A stretch of DNA of 62,893 nucleotides. It comes from Bacillota bacterium (GTDB lineage: Bacteria; Bacillota; Sulfobacillia; Sulfobacillales; Sulfobacillaceae). The stretch lies in NCBI GenBank assembly GCA_021797675.1, contig JAJZZH010000147.1:1-62893 (forward strand), written 5' to 3'. The notes beneath the pieces are model-generated. The model was not told the DNA's origin. It did no database searches and saw only the letters and a program-made list of their open reading frames with translations. The number at the start of each line of letters is the position of its first letter. Position 1 is the stretch's first letter. The translations under genes and the position numbers were made by a program. Positions 36,318-46,771 of the stretch are shown in pieces.

Positions 36318-37079
36318 ATGGCCGCATATCAAGATCAGGGAATTGTGTTGAGAGGCCGGGTCTATCGGGAAAACGACAGTTTGGTGACGTTGTTTCTGAT
36401 GAACCAGGGTAAGGTGGCGGCGGTGGCCAAAGGCGCGCGCAAGCCGCGGAGTCCGTTCTTGGCGGGCCTGTATCCGCTGTCTTATACGGATTTTAGTTTG
36501 TACCGGGGACGGAGCGCCTTGGAATCGGTGGTCGGTGCAGAAGTGATTCATAGCTTCGGCCGGATTCGGGAGAATCTGGACCGCATTGGTTGGGCAGCGC
36601 TGATGGCGGATGTCGTGGACGAATGTTTTTCGGACCATGACCCCTCGCCCGAGGCATTTTACGCCCTGGTGGCGGGGTTGGAGGGGTTAAATGACGGCCA
36701 CCATGCTCCGTCGGTGGCGATGGCGGCCGTGTGGCATTTGCTGCGCACGGCAGGATTCGCGGGTCCGTTCACGTGCTGCACGGCCTGTCAAGCCGTGCTG
36801 ACATCGGGCATGGTGATTCTGACCGGGCATTTCGAGCCGCTCTGCCAAGACTGTGCACGGGGCCGGGGCGTGCGCTTTTCCGCAGGCGCAATGAAGACGG
36901 TCAACCGCTGGCTTGAGCTTCCGCCAGCGAAGTTTGGGGGCGTCGAGACGCGCGGGCGGTTGGTGGGAGAGATGGTCCGGTTGTTGACCTTGAATCTCAC
37001 CGCGCATCTCAACCGCACACCGCGCGCATTGCATTTTCTCGGTCAGCTTATGGAGACAGAAGTGGAGGAACCCCGTTGA
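36318..37079 (+). CDS. recO: DNA repair protein RecO
   Basis: RecF-pathway mediator that anneals single strands and loads RecA. 253 residues: OB fold at the N-terminus ([22 protein letters not shown]), helical body, and a four-Cys zinc site (CCTACQ at about 154-159 and CQDC at about 175-180). Starts 3 bp after era and overlaps glyQ by TTGA. Confidence 0.96.
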   Translation: MAAYQDQGIVLRGRVYRENDSLVTLFLMNQGKVAAVAKGARKPRSPFLAGLYPLSYTDFSLYRGRSALESVVGAEVIHSFGRIRENLDRIGWAALMADVVDECFSDHDPSPEAFYALVAGLEGLNDGHHAPSVAMAAVWHLLRTAGFAGPFTCCTACQAVLTSGMVILTGHFEPLCQDCARGRGVRFSAGAMKTVNRWLELPPAKFGGVETRGRLVGEMVRLLTLNLTAHLNRTPRALHFLGQLMETEVEEPR

Positions 37080-37945
37080 CGGTTACATTACAAGACGTGG
37101 TGATGCGCCTCAAAACCTATTGGATGCAGCAAGGATGTATGCTGGCCGAGCCGTATGACCTGGAGGTCGGGGCCGGAACCATGCATCCGCTGACCTTTTT
37201 TCAGGCCTTGGGACCGGCCCCCTGGAAGGTGGCCTACGTCCAGCCGTCGCGGCGTCCGGTGGACGGTCGCTATGGGGAAAATCCCAACCGGCTCTATCAA
37301 CATCACCAATTTCAGGTGCTCTTGAAGCCGTCGCCCGAAGATGTCGTTGAACGCTACCTGGAAAGTTTGCACGCGTTGGGTATCGAACGCCGGCAGCACG
37401 ACATCCGCTTGGTCGAGGACAATTGGGAAAACCCCAGTCTGGGGGCCATGGGGTTAGGATGGGAGGTGTGGCTGGACGGGATGGAAATTACCCAGTTCAC
37501 CTATTTCCAGCAGATTGGGGGGCAAGAATGCAGGCCCGTCTCCGCGGAATTGACCTATGGATTGGAACGCTTGACCAGCTACCTGGCCGGCGTCGATGAT
37601 GTCTGGTCCATTGAGTGGTCGCCCGGCGTGCGCTATCGGCAGCTGTTTGGCCGGGTGGAATGGGAACAGGCCAGCTACAGTTTCGATCAGGCCGACCCCA
37701 GTCTGTTAAGCGACCTCTTCATCCGCTACGAAGGCGAAGCCCGCCGTCTCCTCGATCTGGACCTGGTTCGGCCCGGCTACGAATGCATATTGAAGGCGTC
37801 GCACGTGTTCAACACCTTGGATGCCCGGGGAGCGATCGCGGTCACCGAGCGTCAGGCCTACATCGGGCGGATGCGGACCTTAGCCAAAAAAGCCGCCGAG
37901 CGTTGGCTCGAACGCACGGCGGGGGAAATGGAAGGGGGGCGATGA
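37076..37945 (+). CDS. glyQ: Glycyl-tRNA synthetase alpha chain
   Basis: Catalytic subunit of the two-chain GlyRS. 289 residues with [42 protein letters not shown] (motif 2) and the [17 protein letters not shown] helix. TTG start overlapping the recO stop. No T-box was seen. Confidence 0.98.
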   Translation: MTVTLQDVVMRLKTYWMQQGCMLAEPYDLEVGAGTMHPLTFFQALGPAPWKVAYVQPSRRPVDGRYGENPNRLYQHHQFQVLLKPSPEDVVERYLESLHALGIERRQHDIRLVEDNWENPSLGAMGLGWEVWLDGMEITQFTYFQQIGGQECRPVSAELTYGLERLTSYLAGVDDVWSIEWSPGVRYRQLFGRVEWEQASYSFDQADPSLLSDLFIRYEGEARRLLDLDLVRPGYECILKASHVFNTLDARGAIAVTERQAYIGRMRTLAKKAAERWLERTAGEMEGGR

Positions 37946-40023
37946 ATCCGGTGCTGATGGTGCTGGAGGTCGGCTGTGAGGAGATTCCCAGCCGCTATGT
38001 GGACGGGTTGGCCAACGAACTGGCGGAAAGGGTAACCGCCGAGTGTATGAGTGCGCGGATTGGCATCGCCCCGTTGACGGCGGGGGCGACCGCGCGACGT
38101 TTCACCGTGTGGGGCGACGTGCGCGATCGGCAAGCAGAGCGGGTTGCCGAGGTGCGGGGTCCTCGCTGGGAAACCGCCTACCAGGACGGACGACCGACCG
38201 CCGCGTTAGCCGGATTTTTGCGCCGGGTGCATCCCCGCCCCGAGGAGCTGACGGAAGCCACGGTCGACGGTAAGCGCTATGTCGTGGTGCGTCGCCAAGA
38301 GCCTTCGCTATCAGCCGCTGACGTCCTGCCGGGAGCCGTGGAGCGCGCATTTGCTTCCCTCGCCCTGCCTCGCGGTATGCGCTGGGGCGCCGGGGAGGCG
38401 CGTTTCGTGCGGCCGGTGCGGTGGGTCGGCCTTTGGCTCGGTGATCAGATTCTGCCGGTGGAACTGGCGGGAGTCCTCTCCACGGGAACGACCCGCGGCA
38501 ACCGCACGGATCACCCGGAGGCGGTGGCGATCGGCAGCGCAGCCGAATACTTGGCCGTCCTGGAGCCGTTGCTGGGAGTCATGCTCGACGGGCAGCGCCG
38601 ACGGCGCGAAATCACCCAACGGGGCGGGGAACTGGCTCGAGCCCTCGGCGGTCGGATGGACACTGACCCGGAGTTGTTGAATGAGGTGGCCAATCTGGTA
38701 GAGTGGCCGGTACCTTTTAGCGGGGCGTTTGATCCGCGCTTTCTGAGCGTGCCGGAGACCGTGCTGGTGACGGCGATGAAGGTGCATCAGCGCTATTTTC
38801 CCGTCATTGCCGTCAAGGGCGACGACCCACGCCAATCAAGCCTCTTGCCCTACTTTATCGGCGTGCGCAATGGGCAAGGCGAGGCCCTGGACGCGGTGCG
38901 CCACGGCAACGAAAAGGTCCTGGGCGCGCGGCTGGCCGATGCCGAGTATTTTTACCGCCAAGACGGGAAGACCCCGCTCGCGGATCGCCGCCAACGGCTT
39001 GGCCAGGTCGTGTTTCACGCCCGTTTAGGGACCTATGCCGATAAGGTGGAGCGGATGCAGGCCATCTTTCGGATGACCGCGCCGCGATGGGAATTGGGGA
39101 GTCAAGGCGAGCGCCAGGTGCTGCGGGCGATGGACTTGGCCAAATGCGACCTGCTGACCCATGTGGTGGAGGAATTCCCCGAGTTGGAGGGCGTCATGGG
39201 CGGAATTTATGCCGCCCAGGATGGCGAACCCGCCGAGGTTGCGGCGGCGGTGCGGGACCAGTACCTTCCGCGCTGGCAGGGCGACCCCATTCCAACGGGC
39301 CGGGTTGGTCAAGTGCTCGGCATCATCGACCGGGTCGACACCTTGGTGATGGCCTGGGCCCACGGGATGCAGCCAACGGGTTCAGAAGACCCGTTCGGTT
39401 TGCGCCGCGTCGGTCTCGGCATCGGACGCATCTGGACGGAGTCCGGCATAGCACCGTCGCTGGGGCTTCGCGAGCTGTTGGAACAGGCCAAGGCGGTGGC
39501 TGGGCTAGCCAATCTCGACGTGTCTTCGGTGGCGGCGGCGATTGTGCTGCGGCTGAAAAGCGCTTGGAATCACTCCGGCGAGGCCGGCCTGCTCGACGCG
39601 CTGGTCGCGGTGGATGACCGTTTGGGCACGCTGGTTGGGCGAGCGACGTGGTTGGCCGAACGGTGGTCCGAGGCCGATTTTTCCAGGTATCTGACGGTGG
39701 CCAAGCGCGTGGGCCGGGTTTTGGGAGATCGCCGGGAAGCGGTGTGCGAAGGAGACTATCCGCTCCCCGAGGAGGACCAGTTGCGCGACGTGACGATTCA
39801 CCTGGCGGCGGCGGCCGGGCGAGGAATGGATGCCTGGTGGGCAGAGCTGCCACGGGTGAGCGAGTTCGTGGAACGGTTTTTCGATCGGGTATTGGTGATG
39901 GATCCGGACCCGGCGGTGCGCAATCGCCGACTGGGGCTGCTGGCCGCGTTGCGGCAAGAACTCGGCCGTTTTTGGGATCCCGAGCAATTGCCGACAGCGG
40001 ACAACTCGGTGGGAAAATGGTAG
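37942..40023 (+). CDS. glyS: Glycyl-tRNA synthetase beta chain
   Basis: 693-residue tRNA-binding subunit of Gly[15 protein letters not shown] at the start, HD-like region with [25 protein letters not shown] near 395-420, and a C-terminal anticodon-binding domain ([20 protein letters not shown]). ATG overlaps the glyQ TGA. Confidence 0.98.
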   Translation: MNPVLMVLEVGCEEIPSRYVDGLANELAERVTAECMSARIGIAPLTAGATARRFTVWGDVRDRQAERVAEVRGPRWETAYQDGRPTAALAGFLRRVHPRPEELTEATVDGKRYVVVRRQEPSLSAADVLPGAVERAFASLALPRGMRWGAGEARFVRPVRWVGLWLGDQILPVELAGVLSTGTTRGNRTDHPEAVAIGSAAEYLAVLEPLLGVMLDGQRRRREITQRGGELARALGGRMDTDPELLNEVANLVEWPVPFSGAFDPRFLSVPETVLVTAMKVHQRYFPVIAVKGDDPRQSSLLPYFIGVRNGQGEALDAVRHGNEKVLGARLADAEYFYRQDGKTPLADRRQRLGQVVFHARLGTYADKVERMQAIFRMTAPRWELGSQGERQVLRAMDLAKCDLLTHVVEEFPELEGVMGGIYAAQDGEPAEVAAAVRDQYLPRWQGDPIPTGRVGQVLGIIDRVDTLVMAWAHGMQPTGSEDPFGLRRVGLGIGRIWTESGIAPSLGLRELLEQAKAVAGLANLDVSSVAAAIVLRLKSAWNHSGEAGLLDALVAVDDRLGTLVGRATWLAERWSEADFSRYLTVAKRVGRVLGDRREAVCEGDYPLPEEDQLRDVTIHLAAAAGRGMDAWWAELPRVSEFVERFFDRVLVMDPDPAVRNRRLGLLAALRQELGRFWDPEQLPTADNSVGKW

Positions 40024-40037
40024 CGGGGGGAAGCGCG

Positions 40038-40874
40038 ATGACCAAGACGTCACCGCTGTCAAAAGTCTATATCGTCTCAGATGCGCTCGGCGGCACGGCG
40101 GAGCGAGTTTTCCGGGCGGCGATCGTGCAGTTCACGGACGAAGCGATGGTGGCCGTCGAACGGGTTACGTATGTGCGCACCAAAGAAGCCGTCGACCGAG
40201 TGGTCGCCTCGGCGGCGAATGAGGCTGGTGCCATGATCGTCTATTCACTGGTTCGTGAGACCCTGGGGGAATACCTATGGACGACGGCCCAAGTCCGGGG
40301 AATTCCCATCGTGGACGTGCTGGGACCCATGATCCAGGGGTTGAGCCACGTGTTTGGGCGCGCTCCCCAGGAAGTAGCCGGGCTTACCCATCGGGCCGAT
40401 GGGAATTACTTTCAGCGCGTCGAGGCCGCGGAATTTGCCGTGCGCTATGATGACGGCAAGGATCCCAGCGCGCTCTTGGCGGCGGAAGTGGTCCTGCTTG
40501 GGGTGTCGCGAACCTCAAAGACTCCGCTCAGTCTGTATTTGGCCAATCGGCGGCTGAAGGTAGCCAACGTCCCCCTGGCACCGGAATTGCCCCTCCCCGC
40601 GAGCCTGAGCGCGGCGGCGCACAAGGTGGTAGGCTTGACCATTGCTCCCGAGGCGTTGCTGTCCATCCGGAAAAAACGGGTAGGATCCCTTGGCCTCGGC
40701 GAATCGGCGGGTTATGCCTCCTGGCCTCGCATCATCGAGGAGCTGGCTTATGCCCGCGGCGTCTTTGATCGAGTCGGGTGTCCTGTGGTCGACGTGAGCC
40801 ATCAGGCGGTTGAAGAAACGGCCGAACACGTGTTGACGCTGTTGAAGCGTCGTCGACAAAATCCGACAGGGTAA
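40038..40874 (+). CDS. ppsR: Pyruvate,phosphate dikinase regulatory protein
   Basis: DUF299 bifunctional kinase/phosphorylase that switches PPDK (or PEP synthase) on and off. 278 residues with SDALGGTAERV at the start and the P-loop-like GVSRTSKTPLS near 156-166. The GGGGGG run precedes the ATG. ppdK, the usual partner, is not next to it. Confidence 0.93.
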   Translation: MTKTSPLSKVYIVSDALGGTAERVFRAAIVQFTDEAMVAVERVTYVRTKEAVDRVVASAANEAGAMIVYSLVRETLGEYLWTTAQVRGIPIVDVLGPMIQGLSHVFGRAPQEVAGLTHRADGNYFQRVEAAEFAVRYDDGKDPSALLAAEVVLLGVSRTSKTPLSLYLANRRLKVANVPLAPELPLPASLSAAAHKVVGLTIAPEALLSIRKKRVGSLGLGESAGYASWPRIIEELAYARGVFDRVGCPVVDVSHQAVEETAEHVLTLLKRRRQNPTG

Positions 40875-40953
40875 TCGTGGGGTCTAGCCAAAATAGAAGC
40901 AGGAATATCGTCATCGACGGCGAACCTTCTTGAAGACGGGGGGTGACGCTCTG

Positions 40954-42678
40954 ATGGCCGACCCCGAATATGATGCTTGGATTACGGATGTTCGCCAGGC
41001 GACGGACATCGTCGAAGTGGTTTCGCGATCGGTGGCGCTTCGCCGCCGTGGCAAGCACTACTGGGGACTTTGCCCGTTTCACACCGAAAAGACGCCTTCA
41101 TTCAGTGTCGATGCCGAACAGCAACTGTTTTATTGCTTTGGTTGCCACAGCGGAGGTACCGTTTTTACCTTCTTGATGCATCGCGAAGGCGCCGAGTTCA
41201 TCGACGTTGTCCGACGTCTAGGGGAAGAAGCGGGAATTAGCGAACCCCAACGGAGATCCCGCGAGACGGCGCACGAGTCGTTGTATGGCGTGTTGAGCTG
41301 GTGCCAGGAGTATTTTCAACGTGAGCGGGAACGCGTCGAACCGTTTTTGGCTGAACGGGCGCTGCCGTGGAGCGTGGCCGAGCGTTTTCAACTGGGGTAC
41401 GCTCCACGCGGTTGGGATGGTCTAGTGGCTTACTTGCGCGAACACGGCGTGTCCGACCGGGAGATGGTGGCGGCCGGGGTGGCGGTTGCCGGTAAGCAAG
41501 GAGGAGTGTACGACCGCTGGCGGCACCGGTTAATGTTTCCGATTTGGGACGCCCGCGGGCGTATTTGCGCGTTTGGTGGACGATCCCTGGAGCCAGGAAA
41601 AGAGCCCAAGTACTTGAATTCGCCCGAGACGGCGATTTTTCGCAAGGGCCAAATCCTCTATGGGTTGCACTTGGCGCGGCCGCGGTGGCAGGCGGGCGTG
41701 GTGCCGGTTCTGGTGGAGGGCTATTTCGATGTCGTGGCGTGTCATGCGGCCGGGCTCGAACAGACCGTAGCCACCCTGGGAACAGCCCTTGCCAGCGGAC
41801 AAGCCCGTTGGCTGGCCCGGTTTGGCTCGGAGGTGACGCTTGCCTATGATTTGGACACCGCCGGCCAAGAAGCCACCAAGCGCGCCTTCGTGATTTTGTC
41901 GGAAGTGGGTTTGAAAGTCAACTGGGCACGTTGGGACGAGGCCTGGAAAGATCCAGACGAGGCGCGCCGGGCGGGGGGCGAGGAAGCTCTGCGTGCCGCC
42001 GTGCAAGCCAACACGCCGTATCTGGCGGCGGTGGCCGAAACGCTTCACGGTGCCACGCCTCGGGAAAAGGCGTACGCGGTGCAGGCAGTGCGGCCCCTGC
42101 TGATGGCGGTAAGCGATCCGGTGGAGCGAAACGGCTACCTGGAAATCATCGCTAGGAAGTTGAGAGTAGATCCTAGCATTTTAGCACAAAGCACGGACGA
42201 TTCGCAAGGGGTCAAGGATACATTCGGAAAAAATAGGCATAATATGAGGAGAACAGGGGAGAAACCGTCGCCGACCCTGCCGAGTGTTGATGTGGAGCTG
42301 TTGGCGGCGCTCCTCAAGCATCCCGAGGCCATCCCGGGCGTTCGTGCCAAAGTGCCGGAATGGCCGCGCGACCGCCACTTGGAGACGGCGCTTGATTTTA
42401 TTGTGTCTCGAGGCGCCGATGACTTGGCTGACTGGATCGACGTCGTGGAAGCCGACGCCCGCTGGCTGGTATTGGAGGCGTTGGAGTGGCAAGGCCCCGA
42501 CGGGGGCCAAGCGGCCATCGACGATTTTGTGGAGTGGATTCAACAACGCACGGAGCAGGAGCGATTACAGACGTTGCAAGAACGAGTACGACGGGGCGAA
42601 TACGCCGAGGAATTGATGGGCGAAGTCCGGGCCGCGATGGAGCGGCTTGGCCGGCAAAAAGCGCGAAAGGAGGGATAA
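40954..42678 (+). CDS. dnaG: DNA primase
   Basis: Synthesises primers at replication forks. 574 residues: CHC2 zinc finger (Cys40, His43, Cys61, Cys64), Toprim domain with [10 protein letters not shown] and [10 protein letters not shown], and a helicase-binding C-terminal domain. ATG 40954 is preferred because GGGGGGTG lies about 9 bases upstream; a TTG at 40930 is in frame without a site. Overlap-free junction with sigA of one base. Confidence 0.96.
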   Translation: MADPEYDAWITDVRQATDIVEVVSRSVALRRRGKHYWGLCPFHTEKTPSFSVDAEQQLFYCFGCHSGGTVFTFLMHREGAEFIDVVRRLGEEAGISEPQRRSRETAHESLYGVLSWCQEYFQRERERVEPFLAERALPWSVAERFQLGYAPRGWDGLVAYLREHGVSDREMVAAGVAVAGKQGGVYDRWRHRLMFPIWDARGRICAFGGRSLEPGKEPKYLNSPETAIFRKGQILYGLHLARPRWQAGVVPVLVEGYFDVVACHAAGLEQTVATLGTALASGQARWLARFGSEVTLAYDLDTAGQEATKRAFVILSEVGLKVNWARWDEAWKDPDEARRAGGEEALRAAVQANTPYLAAVAETLHGATPREKAYAVQAVRPLLMAVSDPVERNGYLEIIARKLRVDPSILAQSTDDSQGVKDTFGKNRHNMRRTGEKPSPTLPSVDVELLAALLKHPEAIPGVRAKVPEWPRDRHLETALDFIVSRGADDLADWIDVVEADARWLVLEALEWQGPDGGQAAIDDFVEWIQQRTEQERLQTLQERVRRGEYAEELMGEVRAAMERLGRQKARKEG

Positions 42679-42679
42679 C

Positions 42680-43777
42680 GTGGTGCAGGGAAAGAAGGAC
42701 GTTCCGCAAATTGACGAAGTCAAAGACCTTATCCGCCGCGGTCAGGAGCGGGGAAAGCTTACGTACGGGGAAATTGTCGACACGTTGCAGTCGATTGAGC
42801 TGCCGCCCGAACAGATTGACAACATCTACGAGATGTTCAACGAGATGGGCATTGAACTGGTGGGCGAGCAACTGCATCCCGATGGCACCCATCCCTCTGG
42901 CAACGCCGACGAAGAAGCCGAAGAGAATATGGCCGTACCCAGCGGGGTGGCGATCGATGATCCGGTGCGGATGTATCTGAAGGAAATCGGACGGGTACGC
43001 CTATTAAATGCGGAGCAAGAGGTGGACTTGGCCAAGCGCATCGAGCAAGGCGATGAAGAGGCGCGGCGAGCGCTGGCCGAAGCCAATTTGCGTCTGGTGG
43101 TATCGATTGCGAAACGCTATGTAGGCCGTGGGATGCAGTTTTTGGACTTGATTCAAGAAGGCAATCTGGGCCTGATTAAAGCGGTCGAAAAGTTTGACTA
43201 CCGCAAGGGGTACAAGTTTAGCACCTATGCGACGTGGTGGATTCGTCAGGCGATCACCCGCGCTATCGCTGACCAGGCGCGGACGATTCGGATTCCGGTG
43301 CACATGGTGGAGACGATTAACAAGCTGATTCGTGTTCAGCGGCAATTGCTGCAGGAATATGGACGCGATCCCCTGCCCGAGGAAATCGCCAAGGAAATGG
43401 GTATTACGGTCGAGCGCGTGCGGGAAATCCTCAAGGTGGCCCAGGAGCCGGTATCGTTGGAGACTCCGATTGGCGAGGAGGAAGACTCGCATCTGGGGGA
43501 CTTTATCGAAGATGAGGATGCGCCCGCACCGGCAGAAGCGGCCGGTTACCAACTGTTGAAGGAGCAATTGGAAGAAGTGTTGGATACGCTGACCAATCGT
43601 GAGGAAAAGGTGTTGCGCCTGCGCTTTGGACTGAACGACGGCCGAGCACGCACCTTGGAAGAGGTTGGCCAGGTGTTCGGCGTCACGCGAGAGCGCATAC
43701 GCCAGATTGAAGCCAAGGCGCTGCGCAAATTACGCCATCCCACCCGGAGCAAGAAGCTCAAGGATTATCTGGATTAA
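42680..43777 (+). CDS. sigA: Primary sigma factor SigA (RpoD)
   Basis: Vegetative sigma factor of about 365 residues. Region 1.2 ([17 protein letters not shown]), 2.3-2.4 ([22 protein letters not shown]), region 3, and 4.2 ([29 protein letters not shown]) are intact. GTG codons at 42680 and 42683 both follow AAAGGAGGG (42667-42674); either may start. dnaG-sigA is the usual Firmicutes pairing. Confidence 0.98.
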   Translation: MVQGKKDVPQIDEVKDLIRRGQERGKLTYGEIVDTLQSIELPPEQIDNIYEMFNEMGIELVGEQLHPDGTHPSGNADEEAEENMAVPSGVAIDDPVRMYLKEIGRVRLLNAEQEVDLAKRIEQGDEEARRALAEANLRLVVSIAKRYVGRGMQFLDLIQEGNLGLIKAVEKFDYRKGYKFSTYATWWIRQAITRAIADQARTIRIPVHMVETINKLIRVQRQLLQEYGRDPLPEEIAKEMGITVERVREILKVAQEPVSLETPIGEEEDSHLGDFIEDEDAPAPAEAAGYQLLKEQLEEVLDTLTNREEKVLRLRFGLNDGRARTLEEVGQVFGVTRERIRQIEAKALRKLRHPTRSKKLKDYLD

Positions 43778-43886
43778 TAAGCGATTTCTTAGGCGGCGCT
43801 CAGACTGTTTTCAGGGAGCCGGGGTATCCTAGCCCTAGAATTCCCCGGGAGGAGTCTGTCGCTGGGGGCGCTGAGGAGGTCAAGAC

Positions 43887-45773
43887 ATCTGCGGGATAGC
43901 GGGAATGTGGCGGAAGGACGGCGGCCCGATCGACCCGAGCCAGGTCAGCGCGATGCTGGCCGTGTTGGCGCACCGGGGACCGGACGGAGAAGGACGCTTC
44001 GTTGAACACGGAATTGATCTAGGCATGCGGCGGTTGGCCGTGCGCGATGTGGAGCATGGGACGCAGCCGTACCGGTCGGAGAACGGTCAGATCGTGGCCG
44101 TTTTTAACGGAGAATTGTACAACTACCCCGCGTTGCGCAGGCATATCGAAGAGCAAGGCCACCGGGTGGCGAGCGAAACGGACGGCGAGGTCCTGGTGCA
44201 CCTGTATGAGATTTATGGCTCGGACATGCTGCCGCGCTTGCGCGGCATGTTCGCGATAGCGTTGTGGGACCGGCGCACGCAGCGGTTACTGTTGGCGCGC
44301 GATCATGTGGGCCAAAAGCCGCTTTATATGACGGAATTGGGGCAGAGCGTGGCCTTCGCGTCCGAACTGAAGGCGTTTTACGCGCTGGCGGGCTATGATC
44401 CGGCGGTGGATCCGGCTTACCTGTCCACCTATTTGGCGCACCGGTTTGTTGCCGCCCCCCACACGTTGCTCGACGGCGTAACCAAGTTGGAGCCCGGCGA
44501 AGCCATGGTGTTCCAATCCCACCACCGTCGCCAGCGCTGGCACTACTGGCAACCAACGATGGCCGAACCGTCGGCAGCCATCGAGGGGCAATCCTGGGAA
44601 CAAAGGCTGGACGGGTTGCTGAGTGAGACCGTGGCTGATCATTTGACCGCGGATGTCCCGGTTGGGGTGTTTCTCTCCGGTGGACTCGATTCGAGCCTGT
44701 TGACGGCTTTGGCGGTCAAAGCGGCGGGGCGACCGCTGGAGGCGTTTACCGCCGTGTTTCCCCGCCATTTCGAAGGCTATGACGAATCGGCATGGGCCGA
44801 ACGGGTGGCCACAGCGACGGGTGTCCGCCTCCACCGCGTCGACGTCAGCGAAACGATTACGCCAGAACGCATCAGGCAGTTGGCCGAGGTTTTGGACGAG
44901 CCAATGGCCGATCCGACCGCGTTGCCGTTGGATGGCCTGGCCCGGGCGGCCAGGCAAGTGGTCACGGTCATATTATCCGGCGAGGGCGCCGATGAAATCT
45001 TTGCCGGGTACGCGGGATATGGTGAGGTATTGAGTCTCGAGCGGATCAAAAAGATTCCCGCCGCGCTGCGGGCAACCTGGATGGCCCTGGGCTTGCCCGG
45101 AGCGGGGGCGATTCAACGCTCCTTCGGGTCCATTAGCCAACGCTACCGGGGGGTGGGATTCACCTTTGATTTTTTTGCCCAACAGGCACTGTTGCGTCCG
45201 GAGTGGCGGCAAAATGATCGCACGGGCGCCATGCAGCGCTATTGGGAACAAACCGAAACCCTGTCCGAATTGCAGGCCATGCAGGGGTTTGATGCCCGCT
45301 GGTTTCTCGCTGATGACGTCCTGGTCAAATCGGATCGCATCGGGATGCACCATAGTTTAGAAATCCGGTCACCGTTTTGCGACTATCGGGTGGTGGATTT
45401 TGCCCTGCGCACGCCGATCGCGCTTCGACGCACGCGGCGCGAGGACAAGGTGTTGTTGCGACAGGTTGCGCGGGCTCATCTCCCCGGGTCCGTGGTCCAC
45501 CGCCCCAAACAGGGTTTTCCCACGCCGCTTACCCGCCTATTGGCGGGCCCTTTGCAAACCCTGGCGTGGGACGTGCTGACCGATCCCGGGGCTGAGATTC
45601 GTCAATGGCTCTTCCCGGACCAAGTCCGAAAGGTTTTGCAAACCATGGCGCCCGACCAGCCGACCGCATCACGGCAAGTCTATGCGTTGCTGGTGCTCGA
45701 GCTGTGGCTGAAGAACGTGCGCAGCCGTGCCGCGCGCCCGGTTAATCGCGAGGCTCCTTCGATCCACGGCTAG
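43887..45773 (+). CDS. asnB: Asparagine synthase (glutamine-hydrolysing), apparent ATC start
   Basis: Transfers amide nitrogen from glutamine to aspartate. N-terminal amidotransferase domain with HRGPDGEG and FNGELYNY, and C-terminal synthase domain with PP-loop FLSGGLDSS. AsnB must begin M-C-G, since Cys2 is the nucleophile. Here the codons before the first ATG (43905) read ATC-TGC-GGG-ATA-GCG-GGA, giving CGIAG, with GAGGAGG at 43873-43879 seven bases before the ATC. An in-frame TGA at 43872-43874 and only GGA-GGT-CAA-GAC between leave no ATG, GTG or TTG. So translation probably starts at ATC 43887, or there is an ATG-to-ATC mutation or sequencing error. Starting at ATG 43905 would delete the catalytic Cys. 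Confidence 0.9.
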   Translation: MCGIAGMWRKDGGPIDPSQVSAMLAVLAHRGPDGEGRFVEHGIDLGMRRLAVRDVEHGTQPYRSENGQIVAVFNGELYNYPALRRHIEEQGHRVASETDGEVLVHLYEIYGSDMLPRLRGMFAIALWDRRTQRLLLARDHVGQKPLYMTELGQSVAFASELKAFYALAGYDPAVDPAYLSTYLAHRFVAAPHTLLDGVTKLEPGEAMVFQSHHRRQRWHYWQPTMAEPSAAIEGQSWEQRLDGLLSETVADHLTADVPVGVFLSGGLDSSLLTALAVKAAGRPLEAFTAVFPRHFEGYDESAWAERVATATGVRLHRVDVSETITPERIRQLAEVLDEPMADPTALPLDGLARAARQVVTVILSGEGADEIFAGYAGYGEVLSLERIKKIPAALRATWMALGLPGAGAIQRSFGSISQRYRGVGFTFDFFAQQALLRPEWRQNDRTGAMQRYWEQTETLSELQAMQGFDARWFLADDVLVKSDRIGMHHSLEIRSPFCDYRVVDFALRTPIALRRTRREDKVLLRQVARAHLPGSVVHRPKQGFPTPLTRLLAGPLQTLAWDVLTDPGAEIRQWLFPDQVRKVLQTMAPDQPTASRQVYALLVLELWLKNVRSRAARPVNREAPSIHG

Positions 45774-45984
45774 GCAGACGGTGCCGGCGCGGGGGCCGAT
45801 CGGGGACCTCCGGGTCGGGGGCGTTGCTTCGCGCCCTCCGCAGAGCCGAGGCCAGATTGGCCTCGGCTGCCTGTAACTGGTCAATGGCAGAGTCGAGGCA
45901 CTCGGCGTCGGCCTCGTTGAAGGCGGCGACGGCGGTGCGCCAGTCGTCCAGGGCTTCCCAGAACGGGTTTCGCGTAGGTAGCAT
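45742..45984 (-). CDS. DUF2508/YaaL-like small protein
   Basis: 80 residues, largely a two-helix coiled coil: WEALDDWRTAVAAFNEADAE, then LDSAIDQLQAAEANLASALRRA, which resembles the DUF2508 (YaaL) family found near recR in Bacillus; function unknown. GGGAGGT lies just before the ATG. Its 3' end overlaps convergent asnB by 32 bp. The basic, Pro-rich tail is not conserved as far as I know. Confidence 0.7.
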   Translation of the reverse strand: MLPTRNPFWEALDDWRTAVAAFNEADAECLDSAIDQLQAAEANLASALRRARSNAPDPEVPDRPPRRHRLPSRGSKEPRD

Positions 45985-46063
45985 AAAGACCTCCCGGGCG
46001 GGCGGGTGACGTCCGCGTTTCGGAGATTGCTATGCGAAGTTCGGAGCAGGTATTCCTCCGGCC

Positions 46064-46099
46064 AGGCAGGCGCACCCCCGTAGCAGGGTGCGCCTGCCT
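46064..46099 (-). terminator. Hairpin after folE
   Basis: 14-bp perfect inverted repeat AGGCAGGCGCACCC / GGGTGCGCCTGCCT (46064-46077, 46086-46099) directly after the folE stop. No T-run, so it may be a Rho-type or partial terminator. Confidence 0.6.
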
Positions 46100-46101
46100 C
46101 G

Positions 46102-46695
46102 TTACAGGTCGAGGAGGCGAAGGATGGCGTCAGTTTGCGCAAGGTTGCGATAGACGCCGCGAGTGGCGATGGTCACGGTCTGACTACCGGGTTTTTTGAC
46201 GCCGCGCAGAGTCATGCAGAGATGCTCAGCCTTGACCGCTACCAAGACGCCTTGCGGTTCGAGGGCTTGGTCGAGCGCGTCGGCAATTTGATTGGTCATC
46301 CGCTCTTGGATCTGTGGCCGCTTGGCCACGGCATCGACCAATCTGGCCAACTTTGACAGGCCGGTCACCACGCCGGCCCGCGGCTGGTAGGCGACGTGGG
46401 CTTGTCCGTGAAACGGCAGCAAGTGGTGTTCGCAGATCGAGTGGAACGTGATGTCCTTGACCAAGACGAGTTCATCATGATCGACGTGAAACCGGGTGGT
46501 CAAGACGGATTCCAGGTCCTGGCCGAGGCCGGCGGTAATTTCTTCATAAAAGGCGGCAACCCGCCGCGGCGTTTCCATCAACCCTTCGCGGTCGGGGTTC
46601 TCGCCGATGGCTTCCAAGATGGAGCGGACGGCTAATTCGATTTGCCGCTTATCGACTACGCGGCGGCCGAGCTTCGGTTGGATCTTAGAATTCAT
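46102..46695 (-). CDS. folE: GTP cyclohydrolase I
   Basis: First enzyme of tetrahydrofolate synthesis. 197 residues; zinc ligands in CEHHLLPF and EHLCMTLRG, and the [23 protein letters not shown] helix. Start ATG 46695 with AAGAGG seven bases upstream; longer frame upstream overlaps the decayed MFS gene and is not used. Confidence 0.97.
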   Translation of the reverse strand: MNSKIQPKLGRRVVDKRQIELAVRSILEAIGENPDREGLMETPRRVAAFYEEITAGLGQDLESVLTTRFHVDHDELVLVKDITFHSICEHHLLPFHGQAHVAYQPRAGVVTGLSKLARLVDAVAKRPQIQERMTNQIADALDQALEPQGVLVAVKAEHLCMTLRGVKKPGSQTVTIATRGVYRNLAQTDAILRLLDL

Positions 46696-46771
46696 CCCAG
46701 GCCTCTTTCTAGTGGCATCGTCTGCCAAATACCCATCGTCCCGATCGCCGATCCGAATGCTGGCCGACGGC

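Noticed and set aside
42135-42546. Antisense frames inside dnaG, glyS and other core genes
   Set aside because: Frames mirrored by strong codon bias of known genes; none has its own domain or start site.
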